Shown here one piece after another: positions 1 to 9,847 of a DNA stretch of 64,000 nt (position 1 is its first letter; every line of letters starts with the position of its first letter). Origin of the DNA: Nannochloropsis salina CCMP1776 (taxonomy: Eukaryota > Sar > Eustigmatophyceae > Eustigmatales > Monodopsidaceae). The stretch spans positions 228,415-292,414 of the forward strand of contig SDOX01000096.1 of NCBI GenBank assembly GCA_004565275.1, written 5' to 3'. A model generated the notes under the pieces. That model ran no database searches. It had not been told where the DNA came from and was given only the letters and a program-made list of their open reading frames with translations. The position numbers and the translations under genes are program-made.

Positions 1-1223
1 CGAGCGCGAGGTGAGCAAATTCGAGCTTCTTCCCGAGGGCTGCGACCACAACGTGGCGATATTCACCGCGCCACAGCCCACGCTGACCTCGTGGGGCAGC
101 GGGCGATCGATGGGTGCGGAGGCCCCCTGGTTGCTGCAGCAGGAGCAGCAGGCTCACTTGCCTACGCCCCCCGAGGACTTCTTGGGCCGGGAAGTAAGCA
201 TGTACCGGGTCGTGAACGCGTGTCTGTACCGACGCCTGGTCACTTTGCTCGGGCTGGGTGGGATAGGCAAGAGCGCCTTGGCGGCTGCGTGCTGTCATTA
301 CATGGCCCTGCGGCGCTTTCACACGGACGGGATTGTCTTTGTCCGGCTGCAGGGGAAGAGTAGCTTGGAGGAGTTAATCCAATCGATCATCCAGGGCGTT
401 CTTAGACAGATTCCTGCGCGTGGTGGTGGGGCCGGAGGCTTGGGCTCCGGTCACGGGGCCCCAAGCCACGCATTGGCGAGCACTCTCTCCCCTACAGCCC
501 CGCCCTTTGCCTCCAGCCTCGCTTCCATCGGCGGCCTGGTCGACGACGGGATCCTGGAGAGGGATGAGGAATGGTTGTTTGCGCGCCTGCGCACAGCGAA
601 GGTGCTGATTGTCCTCGATCATCTCCAAGAGCTGCAGGCGGGCCACGACGGGATCAATGTGAAGATCTTCCTCTCGCAGCTCTTCGAGCAGACGCGGGCA
701 ACCAAGGTCTTGATCACGACCACGCGGCCTCTGGATCTGCACACACTACCGGGCTCAGGAAATGGCGTAATGGGCGAGACCCTGGTCAGCGTGGGGCCCT
801 TGACCTTCAAGAACACTGTCAGGCTCTTCTCCAGGCTGTGCCCGCATTTGCACACTGCGCGGGATCGACGAGTGAGTTCGGGAAGGCAGGTCTGCACAAT
901 GCGTCTTTAATCCTCTTTTTGTCTCCATACGTAGCGCACATTTTCGTTGTTTACATTTTCTTCAATTTGTCGATCCTCACATAATACATCCTCATTATTA
1001 TGCGCAGCTACTTCTCGAGTCCTTGGTTTGGCCAGAAGACCAGCAAGACGTCACGATAGCCTCCAGGGATATAACCCCACGTACCTACGCGATTTTAGAG
1101 AGGATGGGCGAGGGGCATCCCGCAAAAATTTTAAAACGTGCTTACGAAATGTCAGAGCAGGATGTGTTGGACATATTGAGGCAGGGCCAGGAAAGTCGCC
1201 GCAGAGAGGACGAGGGAATATAG
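1..1223 (+). CDS. STAND/NB-ARC-type ATPase, 3' part (5' end outside window)
   Basis: The reading frame is open from base 2, so the gene starts before the window. Exons are 1-871 and 1008-1223, with a 136-nt GTGAGT...CAG intron in phase 0. A Walker A motif (GLGGIGKSALA) near base 255 and a Walker B-like VLIVLDHL near base 603 mark a STAND (NB-ARC-like) NTPase. The PPEDFLGRE stretch just before the P-loop matches the usual lead-in of NB-ARC modules. Algal proteins of this kind often carry a caspase-like or CHAT domain upstream, which cannot be seen here. Only about 70 residues follow the intron, so no TPR, LRR or WD repeat sensor follows the ATPase, which is unusual for the class. Molecular role unknown; signalling is only an inference. 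Confidence 0.7.
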
Positions 1224-2186
1224 CATACACAGCCGTAGAAAGGACGCGTTGTGAATGATGTAGCGAGCTGTAAATCCACACTTAGCTCAAATATTCCATT
1301 GGAGAGGGTTTTCTTATGGATTGAGGCGTAGTAACATACATTGAGTGTATTTTAACAGAAACTAAAATGAATTTGTTTTCCAGAGAATCTTATAAATTCT
1401 AATGTGTATAATTTTGCAATTTTTACGCTCATTTGTCTATGACTTCTTCATAAGTGAATGGTTGCAGCGCGTGTTCTCGTTCGCCTCCCTTTTTATAGTT
1501 ATACATGCAGGAATACCGACAAAGCAGCATGGGCCCTCGCCCATGGTCTCGTAGGGGAGGTTATAAAAGTGTGTACGTGATCTGATTTAAGGATGCATTG
1601 GTCGAGTGAGTTGGGCCAGGAGCATCCAGGATTTTTTTTGGTTTTTCATGTAAACAAGATGGTCCATTGCATGCGCGCGCAATGGCACTGCCACGGGGGG
1701 CCAGCAAAAGGGAAAGTGGATGCAACCGGACTCATCAATCGTGACGATGGTGCTCGGGCAGCTGAGTCATCCGCTCCTTTCTCTGCCCTTCCACTTTCAC
1801 AACGGGCAACCTCTAACGCCAAATCCTTGAGACACACGACTCGAGGCGGTCTGATGAGCGGTTTATGAGTGCGCGGAGAGCGTGGTGTCGGCCCCGTGGC
1901 GTGCGCTTGTCGGTTAGTGTCCTGGCAGCAGGCCTGACCCCTGGGGACAGCGGGCAGCAGTCGCCGTTCCCCTTCTCAGCCAAGCGTTCTGGCCCGTCAC
2001 CATAATGCCGCCCACCCACCACTTTGCGAAATCATCATCACACCTCACTCGTCACTCGTCACAGACATTGCACAGCTTTTTAAAACACCAGCAAATATGC
2101 TGCGTGGAGCGCATACTTGTGTCCTTTAAAGGGTGGGGAGGAGTACTTTCTCAATTTCACAAGAACAGCTTGGGCGTGCGACCAGA
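1224..2186. other. Intergenic, 3' flank of ATPase gene and 5' flank of aldolase gene
   Basis: AT-rich just after the ATPase stop, then GC-richer. The short open frames in it have no recognisable content. No RNA gene or repeat seen. The last few hundred bases must hold the promoter of the aldolase fusion gene. Confidence 0.5.
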
Positions 2187-4925
2187 ATGCTTCGTCTTTC
2201 CAGCCGCCTGGCTGTAATACCTTTGCTGCTCACAGTCCTGTGCGAGCAATCGACAGCATGGGTCGGACTGGGCCTGGCAAGACCTTGCGTCACAGGCTCT
2301 TTCGGTTCGCGGATTCAAAATTGGCATCTTCGACCTGAGGAGCTGCCGCCGCGACCCAGTTTCCTCCCTCCCTCGTCTCCCGTGGCCTCCGCCAGTGCAA
2401 CCTCAGGCTCCGAAGCGACAACCTCGTCTCCTGCGGGCGTTCCCATCACGTCTCCCGCTACGAATCCACCGCCTTACCCAGCTGTGGCCGTCCGGCAGGG
2501 TTTTTCCGACTTCCGAAGTGACACCGTCACCCTGCCCACACAGCAAATGCGAAAGGCCATGTCCAAGGCGGAGGTAGGGGACGATGTGTTCCGGGAGGAT
2601 CCCACCGTAGACCAATTAGAAAGGGAAGTTGCCTCGATTTTGGGCCATGAGGCGGCGCTTTTTGTGCCCTCACGGACCATGGGGAATCTGATCAGCATCA
2701 TGATTTGGTGCTCTGCCCGCGGTAGCTCCTTCATCTGCGGGGAGAAGAGTCACGTCTTTCTGTGTGAGGAAGGTGGCGCTGCACAATTCGGGGGGGTGAG
2801 CCCCTTTCCTGTGCCTCATAGCGAGGCGGATGGGAGTTTGAGCCTGGAGAGCCTCCGGAAGGCCATCGTTGAGGAGTCGAGTGATGCAAGCCTCGCGCAG
2901 CTCATTACGTTGGAAAATCCGGTCGACCGGTGCGGGGGCCGCGTGTTGAGCACCACTTACCTTGAGTCTGTGGCTGCCCTCGCGCACGAGCACGGGTTAA
3001 AGCTCCACCTGGATGGCTCTCGCATCTGGAACGCGGCGGTGGCGGCGGGGGTGGACGTGAAGGAGATGACCAAGCACGCCGACAGTGTCACTGTCTGCAT
3101 GTCCAAGGGGCTTGGGGCACCCGCCGGGTCGCTCTTGGTCGGGTCGCGCGCCTTCACCGAGAAGGCCCGCAAGCTCCGGAAGGCCCTGGGTGGGGCCATG
3201 CGCCAGGTGGGCGTCCTGGCGGCGGCGGGACTGGTGGCGCTCAAAAGGACCTTGCCGCGCCTGGCGGAGGACCACGAGAACGCGAAGCGACTGGCCAAAG
3301 GGCTCTCCACTCTCCCCGGTCTCAAAGTGAACGTGGAAGCGGTCGAGACCAACATCGTGATGATAGACTTCGAGGACCGGCTTCCGCTGTCCCCGCCCGA
3401 GCTCCTGGAGGAGCTAGAGCGCAGGAACGTGCTGGCACTGGCGGTGGGGCCCCGACGGATCCGGATGGTGACCCACTACGACGTTTCGGAGGGGGACATC
3501 AAGAAAGCCATCACCGTCTTCGAGAAGGTTCTTCAGCCTTACAAGGAGCTTTTTCTCAACCCTCCCCCCCCTGCGGCGGCTGCTGCGGCGGCTGCTGTGG
3601 AAGCTGCCGCTTCCGCGCAAGTCGCCGCTGCCGCTGCAAGAGCGGCCGCCGCAGTCGCTGTAAGCCAGCAGCAGACGGGCAATGTGAGCTTGGAGGGAGG
3701 GGCCCCGGGGGTGATCGACACCACGGCTACGGTGGTGGTCAACAACACCCTCCCTGGCCCGACAGGGGCTGGGAGCGCGGCCGCCGGGCCTGTGTCCCAG
3801 GCGGAGGAGACTCTGGTCGACGTGGTGGTGCAAGGGGTGAGCACGAGCGCACGGGGCTTCGTGGTGGTCTTGGCAGAGAAGGAAGGAGAGGGGCAGGAGG
3901 GCTCGGAGGGCGGCAGTCCGCGGAAGGCCCTGAAGGTGGTGGTCACGCCCAGCGACCCGATGAGCGCCGGTCTGGACGTACACGCAGCTGAGACCCCGGA
4001 GGCGATCACTCTCCTCCAATTGCTCCAGGACATCGACGTAGGCTCGTACTTGAAGCACGACGCACTCTCCAGTCTGGTCGGAGTGCGAGCCGGGCACCCC
4101 GTCAGCCTCAAGCGGGTAGTGATTGAGCAGTTGAGCGCCGGCAGGGGGGCGGGAGGGAACAATAGTAACAAGCGTTTCAAGGCACGCTTGGAGGTGGAAG
4201 TGGGAGATATGGAAGGTGCTTCTTCATCCGCGAACGAACAGGCGCTGAAAGAGGAGGAAAGGGGGGGCAACTCATCGGCTGTCTCTGCCCCTGGTGGGGC
4301 AATCGGAGACAGCGTGCCTCCCACCGGGTCGGCGGCGCCCACGCGAGTGGTGGAGCCGGAGGTCAAGTCCTCGTTTCAAGCCATGGCGCTCGCATTCCGA
4401 TACAATGCCAGGATGGCCGTTGTCAGCAACATTCTGGAGGACCCCCTCGTGGCGATAGATTTTGGGGACTTGCGTGGGATCTTGCCGGACCTGCTGGAAC
4501 TGAAACCGGGGGGCATGAAGGCCTCTCCCACGACGGTGGCTTCTGCCTTGGATCTGGATGCAGAGTACGAAATAACCCGTTTGGAGAAGCAGCTGCAGGC
4601 GGCTCTGGCAGCCGGAGACCAGGAGGCTGTTGTGGCGAAGCTACGAAAGCAGCTGGCCTTGTATGCGCCTGACTTGCAGGACTTAGCAGGTTTGGAAAAG
4701 GGTTTACCGCTATTGGATTCGGCGACGCCTTCTTTTTACGCCAACGCCGCGCAAGGTGGCGTGCCAGAGGGGGAGGGAAACCAGTCTGTAGAAACAAGAC
4801 ATCAGCAGCAACAGCGACAGCAACAGCAACAACAGCAAGTGCCGAAACGGGGAAATAATAAGAAAGTTGCGATGTCTCCGCCCTATATCCCTCCCCCGCC
4901 GCTGGATTTGATAGACTCCACGTGA
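2187..4925 (+). CDS. Threonine aldolase fused to bifunctional-nuclease (DUF151) domain and UVR-like motif
   Basis: One uninterrupted 912-residue frame, read from the ATG at 2187; the frame is open further up but without another ATG. Residues 1-35 look like a signal peptide, then a Pro/Ser/Thr-rich stretch. Residues about 106-452 are a fold-type I PLP enzyme of the threonine aldolase family: FRSDTVT start, LHLDGSR, and the PLP lysine K307 in MSKGLGAPAGS. This family splits L-(allo-)threonine to glycine and acetaldehyde. An Ala-rich linker follows. Residues about 543-770 resemble the DUF151/BFN family (GFVVVLAEKEG, LKHDALSSLVG, VSLKRVVIEQL, then MALAFRYNARMAVV), with a low-complexity insertion. 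Residues about 790-830 resemble a UVR motif, as in plant BFN proteins. The tail is Gln-rich. The aldolase call is strong, the BFN call good, the UVR call moderate. Confidence 0.85.
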   Translation: MLRLSSRLAVIPLLLTVLCEQSTAWVGLGLARPCVTGSFGSRIQNWHLRPEELPPRPSFLPPSSPVASASATSGSEATTSSPAGVPITSPATNPPPYPAVAVRQGFSDFRSDTVTLPTQQMRKAMSKAEVGDDVFREDPTVDQLEREVASILGHEAALFVPSRTMGNLISIMIWCSARGSSFICGEKSHVFLCEEGGAAQFGGVSPFPVPHSEADGSLSLESLRKAIVEESSDASLAQLITLENPVDRCGGRVLSTTYLESVAALAHEHGLKLHLDGSRIWNAAVAAGVDVKEMTKHADSVTVCMSKGLGAPAGSLLVGSRAFTEKARKLRKALGGAMRQVGVLAAAGLVALKRTLPRLAEDHENAKRLAKGLSTLPGLKVNVEAVETNIVMIDFEDRLPLSPPELLEELERRNVLALAVGPRRIRMVTHYDVSEGDIKKAITVFEKVLQPYKELFLNPPPPAAAAAAAAVEAAASAQVAAAAARAAAAVAVSQQQTGNVSLEGGAPGVIDTTATVVVNNTLPGPTGAGSAAAGPVSQAEETLVDVVVQGVSTSARGFVVVLAEKEGEGQEGSEGGSPRKALKVVVTPSDPMSAGLDVHAAETPEAITLLQLLQDIDVGSYLKHDALSSLVGVRAGHPVSLKRVVIEQLSAGRGAGGNNSNKRFKARLEVEVGDMEGASSSANEQALKEEERGGNSSAVSAPGGAIGDSVPPTGSAAPTRVVEPEVKSSFQAMALAFRYNARMAVVSNILEDPLVAIDFGDLRGILPDLLELKPGGMKASPTTVASALDLDAEYEITRLEKQLQAALAAGDQEAVVAKLRKQLALYAPDLQDLAGLEKGLPLLDSATPSFYANAAQGGVPEGEGNQSVETRHQQQQRQQQQQQQVPKRGNNKKVAMSPPYIPPPPLDLIDST

Positions 4926-6079
4926 TAAGACTTAGTCCACTGAATGCTATCGACACCAATTGTAAGTGAGTGTCGGCACTGACTTATCGCACCTCAACCT
5001 TGAGACAAGAAAGGTGGGGCCTATCTGCAGTCATGCATTGAAGCGAGATCGTACGGTCTTTTGATGAGAGACATGTGGGGACCGAAGGTTCCGATTCGAC
5101 CGTATCATAATTTCACATCTGCGTTGCACTCCTGAGATCTCACCACCTGGAAATTTTTCGTGAAGGAGCAGGCAAGTGCAAGAAACTTTCAGAGTGGATG
5201 GAAACATCTGATGGCGTGTGGTCACCAGGACATCTGAGAATGTGCAGCCGAGCAGAACAAATCGTAGAAGGCAAAGAAACATGACGTGTACGTCTGTCCG
5301 TGTGCGAAGAGTGATAATTTGTGAGCGTATCGGCAAGGACTTTTGACACTTTTACCGCTGATTGGTTTGAGGTTTTCGGGGGGGCGAGGTATCTATCAAG
5401 AGGAAAGGCGGATTGAGAAGTCAAGGGGGCCAAAGGTCTCAGCGTAAAATGATTTATGAAGCGAGAAGTGTGTACATTTGGTATGAAGAAGCAAATTTTT
5501 GGTCCGGTGTGCGCAACTCTATACGGTGCAATGCACTCTTTGGATGACTTACTATGAATACTTTTGAGTGGGGGTACCACACGCTTTGTGCAGTCTATGT
5601 ACGAATCTCTCGTGCTTTGTGCGCCCAGGGCGCCCTTCGCATCCCCCGTTGCCCTCTAGGTCTACAGCTTCTCCCTGCCATGAACTTTCCATGGTACAGC
5701 CACTGGTTCTCCAATCTACCCTTACCCTTACATCGCTCATACGCAAGCACATGTGGTCCACGTCTTTGTGTTTAAACTTCTCTTCTGTCGAAGGAAAAGA
5801 GGCGCATCTTTGTGCTTCACTCCTCTCCGCACGGCCGACGCTTTTCCCGCGCTCTTACAGTGTACATTTGTACAAAGGGTATCACATCTATAGGTAGAAA
5901 CACTTAGAATCAGCAAGAATCTTTATTCCCTGCTTCGCTATTCTAAAAAAATATATGTGTAAATTTTGATTTAGCCAAACCCCTCTTATAAAAGTATTCC
6001 TTTGACGTCTGGCGTTCCCACTACATCTCCTCCTTCTTCCTATCGTTCTCTTTGTTGTTGGGGCCGCTGTGCAGCTTCC
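4926..6079. other. Intergenic between two convergent genes
   Basis: Shared 3' flanks of the aldolase and Zn2Cys6 genes. Open frames of up to about 146 codons on either strand show no domain, no coding bias and no conserved motif. Nothing else seen. Confidence 0.5.
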
Positions 6080-8929
6080 TTATCGCATAGACATTCCAAC
6101 GAGCGAGGACACGGCTCCCGTCTGATCACTACGCCCTCCGCGCCCTCCTTCTGTGTCTGCCCGGGGTGCATCGCCAACAGCAGGAGACTGAACGCGGGAG
6201 GAGAAGAGGGGGGACAAAGGCGCTTGGAACGGGCCTGCGATTCCGCGCGCCTCTTCGAAAATGCTCTCCATCCCGACCGGCGATCCTTTGGTCGTTGTAA
6301 GTGAAGAGAATGCTGGTGCAGACATGTTTGGAGGGGCAAGGAGACCTCCGCTCTCACTGGTGTAGGCAGACGGTGGAAGGAAGGGGAAAGGCAGCAATGA
6401 GTTGCCGGCGTTGCCACCGCTCCCGTTGGCCATGCTATTGGTGCCCATACTCCTGTTGCCGTAAGAGGCGTAGAGGTCAGTGGCCGTGCTCAATGGGGAG
6501 GCCATCAAAGGATGGAAAGGGGGGCCTTGAGGAAAGCTGATGGAGGGGTCATGATGCATCCCGCTCTGCATGTGCGGCGCGAAATGCGAGAAGGCCGGGT
6601 GGTTTTGCTGGGACGACGAGTACATGCTGTACATGGGTGCACCGGCGTTGAATGAGGCTGGCATGTGACTGGGGGGGAGGAAGGGGGGGGGGGGCGGCGG
6701 ATAGGAGCCCGTCAGGTGCGAGAACATAGCGGAGGTGGCGAATGGAGGGAGAGGGCCGGCTTGGGGAGGGGGTGCTCGGGCCAGAGGAGCCGTCATGGGA
6801 AAGTGAAGCGGGTGCAGCGGCTGTTCTTCTTGCTGTTGCTGTTGCTCACAGGGAGGCTGCGGGAGCTGGTGCTGCTCGTAAGCAGGAAACTGCTTGTGCT
6901 GCTGTTGCGGTTGCGCCGCCTGTGCTCCCTTTCGCGGTTCTTTCGACAAAGGCGGCTCTGAGAGTGTTTCTTCAGTTTTCAAGGCCGGATGGGCACCCCA
7001 ACGCGTACCTACCATCCCGCGCTCCCGCTTGAAAGCGTTGCTAAGCTTGGGGCCCGGCCTCTTTTTCTCCGAGTAGTGGCAGGCAATCAGACGCTTGTCG
7101 CAATTCTCGCAGGTCGGCTTCCGCCCATCGCAGCGTATTTTGGTGGCGGTACAGAAGTCACAAGATTTGCGAAACCTCTTGTCGTCCGTTTTGCCATCCG
7201 ATCCCAACATTACAGCCGTACCTGCCTCCTGACTCTCCCCCGACGATCCCGCGCCCGGCCCCGGAGTCTCTGCCTTCCCTCCCTTTTCACTCTCTTCCCC
7301 CGCCCCGTCACCGCTGCTCGAGGATGCCTGTGCAGGTTGGGGTTCAGGATTGGAGCTGGGCGGCTCCGGCGACGTGGTTTGAGACTCGGCTCGTCCCCGT
7401 TCACGGCCGGGCGCTGAGGCTCCCGGCCCCGGGAAGCCGCTCCCCTGGGAGTCCAGGCTGGCGGGCTGGGAGAACTGCAACAAGCCCAAGGCCGCGCTGG
7501 GAGAAAGTGCTGAAGACGCTGGTGGCTGCGGCTGTGGAAGCACTTGGTGGGGTTGCTGATACTGCCACGGCAAGGACTGCCTCTGGGTGCGCCATAGGAA
7601 GGAGCTTCCGCAGTCTTCTGGAGGCGAGCGCGGGCCGTCACCGAAAACCCCCAAGCCACCCTTCATGAGGGGGAACCTTGGGGCATCCGGCCCATAGATG
7701 GGGAACAAAGGCGAGGGAACGGGCCCACGCATGAGGCCAGGCACTCCGTTGCTGTCAGGCAAGCCGAAGGTCTGAGAAGACTCGGCGGGCATCGGGTAGA
7801 AGGGAGGCTTTCTATTTTCAGCGAAAGGCCGGAGGTTGCTCGCGGTACTACAATGGTTGTTAATTCCGCTCGCGTGCTTGTTGCCCAGAGCCTCCATGTA
7901 ATCTTGCAGGCGCCCGTTCTCGTGCTCGTACGTGGCCAGCATGCCGTTGAGCTGCTTGATGGTGCCTTTCGCGCGGTCCAACATCTTCTTGAGGAAGAGC
8001 GTCTCCTCTCGACTGCGCTCTATCGAGCCTTTATCTTCTCTTCCGTCTTGGACGTCCACGTCAGGACTACTCGTACTTTCTTCACAGCTGTTGCTGCTCT
8101 CGGTTCCTGGCTGATCGCTCACCCGCTTCAGAAGCGACGGCTGATGCTGCGACTGTTTCTGCGTCTCCTCAAGAGTCGCACGCTCCTCACCTTCCTGCTT
8201 TTCTGCCAGGACTGCGTCAGTGCTCTCACTTGTAGAAGGATGTGAAAGTGTCGATTCCAAAGTGCGATCCTTCCCCGCGCCCGCGGCAGCCGAGTCTCGG
8301 AGGTCAGACGCCCCTGGCGGTTCATTACCATCTCCGCCGACGGCCACAGAAGCAGGCATACCGACAACCAAAGGTAGACTTTCCGTAGAGCTCTCGCCTA
8401 TAGGGTTGTTTTACAGAATGCCAAAGGCCGTGAGAGAATGCTTTGCGGCATGGCTGCCATGAGGGGATGCAAGACAGACAGGAAAGAATCCCACGCGCCA
8501 AATTCTGCGCTCGAAGATTGTCCCGGACCTCGTTTGTGCCTGCGGTACGCTGAGATAGACAGGTTACCAGCATATGTACAAGAAATAGAACTTACTTGTT
8601 GTGCGCACTGGAGAAGAAAGGACTGTCTTTTCTGAGTGTAGCGTGTCTTCCGTCCCTCTCACAAGCGGCGCTTTAGACTCCGAATCCGAAGCCTCGACGG
8701 GCATTTTGTCCGACTTCATGCGCACCGCTGCACCCGAATCGTGACATGTGCTCGTTTCATCTCGAATGGATTCTGAGCGGGGCAAATCTTGGGCGTCGAC
8801 TGATGGAGAGCTGCCATCATTCGTGCAAATTGTCGTGCCTCTGATAGGGGGTGATGCTGTACTATCCTCTTCCAGGGGTGGACGCGACAGCCCCTTCTCC
8901 ATACACGCATCCTCCATGGCACCTGTCAT
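6080..8929 (-). CDS. Zn(II)2Cys6 transcription factor
   Basis: Exons 8596-8929 and 6080-8397 joined by a 198-nt phase-1 intron (GTAAGT...ATAG); an in-frame TAA just upstream of 8397 shows the acceptor is needed. The product is 883 residues. A binuclear zinc cluster, CX2CX6CX6CX2CX6C, lies at residues 524-551, followed by a basic stretch (SEKKRPGPK), so DNA binding in the nucleus is expected. A charged heptad-like segment (REETLFLKKMLDRAKG onward) about 330 residues before the cluster may form a coiled coil. The rest is Pro/Gln/Ser-rich and disordered. Zn2Cys6 proteins are best known in fungi, but Nannochloropsis gaditana has a published one (ZnCys) that restrains lipid accumulation; this gene may be that regulator or a paralogue, which cannot be decided here. 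Confidence 0.88.
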
Positions 8930-9847
8930 GGTTTGAGACGGAGGTGTGGGTCGAGATGGAAATCGGCTGGTTTAGATATTGATCATAGTATAGCATGAAT
9001 GACGCAATACCATATTCTTTTCATTACATGCCATTAGCACCCCCTAGTCTGGAATTAACCCGAGGTCGTTTTCATTTGAATTCACCTCCATATTTAAAGT
9101 GAGTAGTTGAAGAAAGCATTCATCAGACCAGCAAGCTGGTCATGGTCGGTCTCGTGTGTTGAAAAGGGAGTCTGGGACGGCCACCGTAGTCATCGCCCGG
9201 CTCAATGTCCGGGTTTGAGGAATAACGAGCAAGTTGTGCCGAGCGAGAATGAGCGGCACCCTCAAGATTCACGAGCGTCCACACATGCGAAAAACACCAA
9301 CGATGCACATGAGAAACCACCCATCCTTTCGCCTGACTTGGGCATGGACGTCAATGGACCGACGCCCGCGGAGCCCGAAGAGGAGAAAAGCCCAAAACCC
9401 TGGATCCGGCGCTCGATTTGAAACCGGGTCATTTCCTCGCTCCAGGGGCACGACAGGCTGGCGGACTCCGGAGACTCACTCATCTGGCACACGCATACTT
9501 GTCTCTGGGTTTTTAAAAATAAACGTGAATTGTACACTTCCTCTCTCAAAGATGCGTGTGATTTTCTACTTTGCTGGAGGAGGGTGGCGCACGAATCTTT
9601 TCAATGCCCTGATGAGAGAGAAGAGCCCACAATTTGTATTTTTACACACCTCCTCGAAAATACTTGTTTCTTTCTTAATATTACTTGGAGTTTTTTCCAA
9701 TTGCCAAATTATTCAGTCTTGAACATGTGGAGTTTTTTTCGTCGCCCTGGATCCCTTGTCCGAGTACTGACGGAGCATAGGGCAGCACGCTAAGTGAGGT
9801 CTACTTCATCTGTAGGCTCTCTCTCCAGCTCATTCAAGACACGTGTC
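8930..9847. other. Intergenic upstream of the Zn2Cys6 gene
   Basis: Promoter side of the regulator and 3' flank of the pyridoxal kinase fusion. Overlapping open frames on both strands at 9107-9722 lack domains or coding bias. An AT-rich block lies around 8980-9100. No repeat or RNA gene seen. Confidence 0.45.

Noticed and set aside
5087-5101. tRNA T-loop-like GGTTCCGATTCGACC
   Set aside because: No matching acceptor stem, D-arm or anticodon arm could be placed around it.
9107-9722. Open frames upstream of the Zn2Cys6 gene
   Set aside because: No ordered segments, no conserved motif, and frames overlap on both strands.
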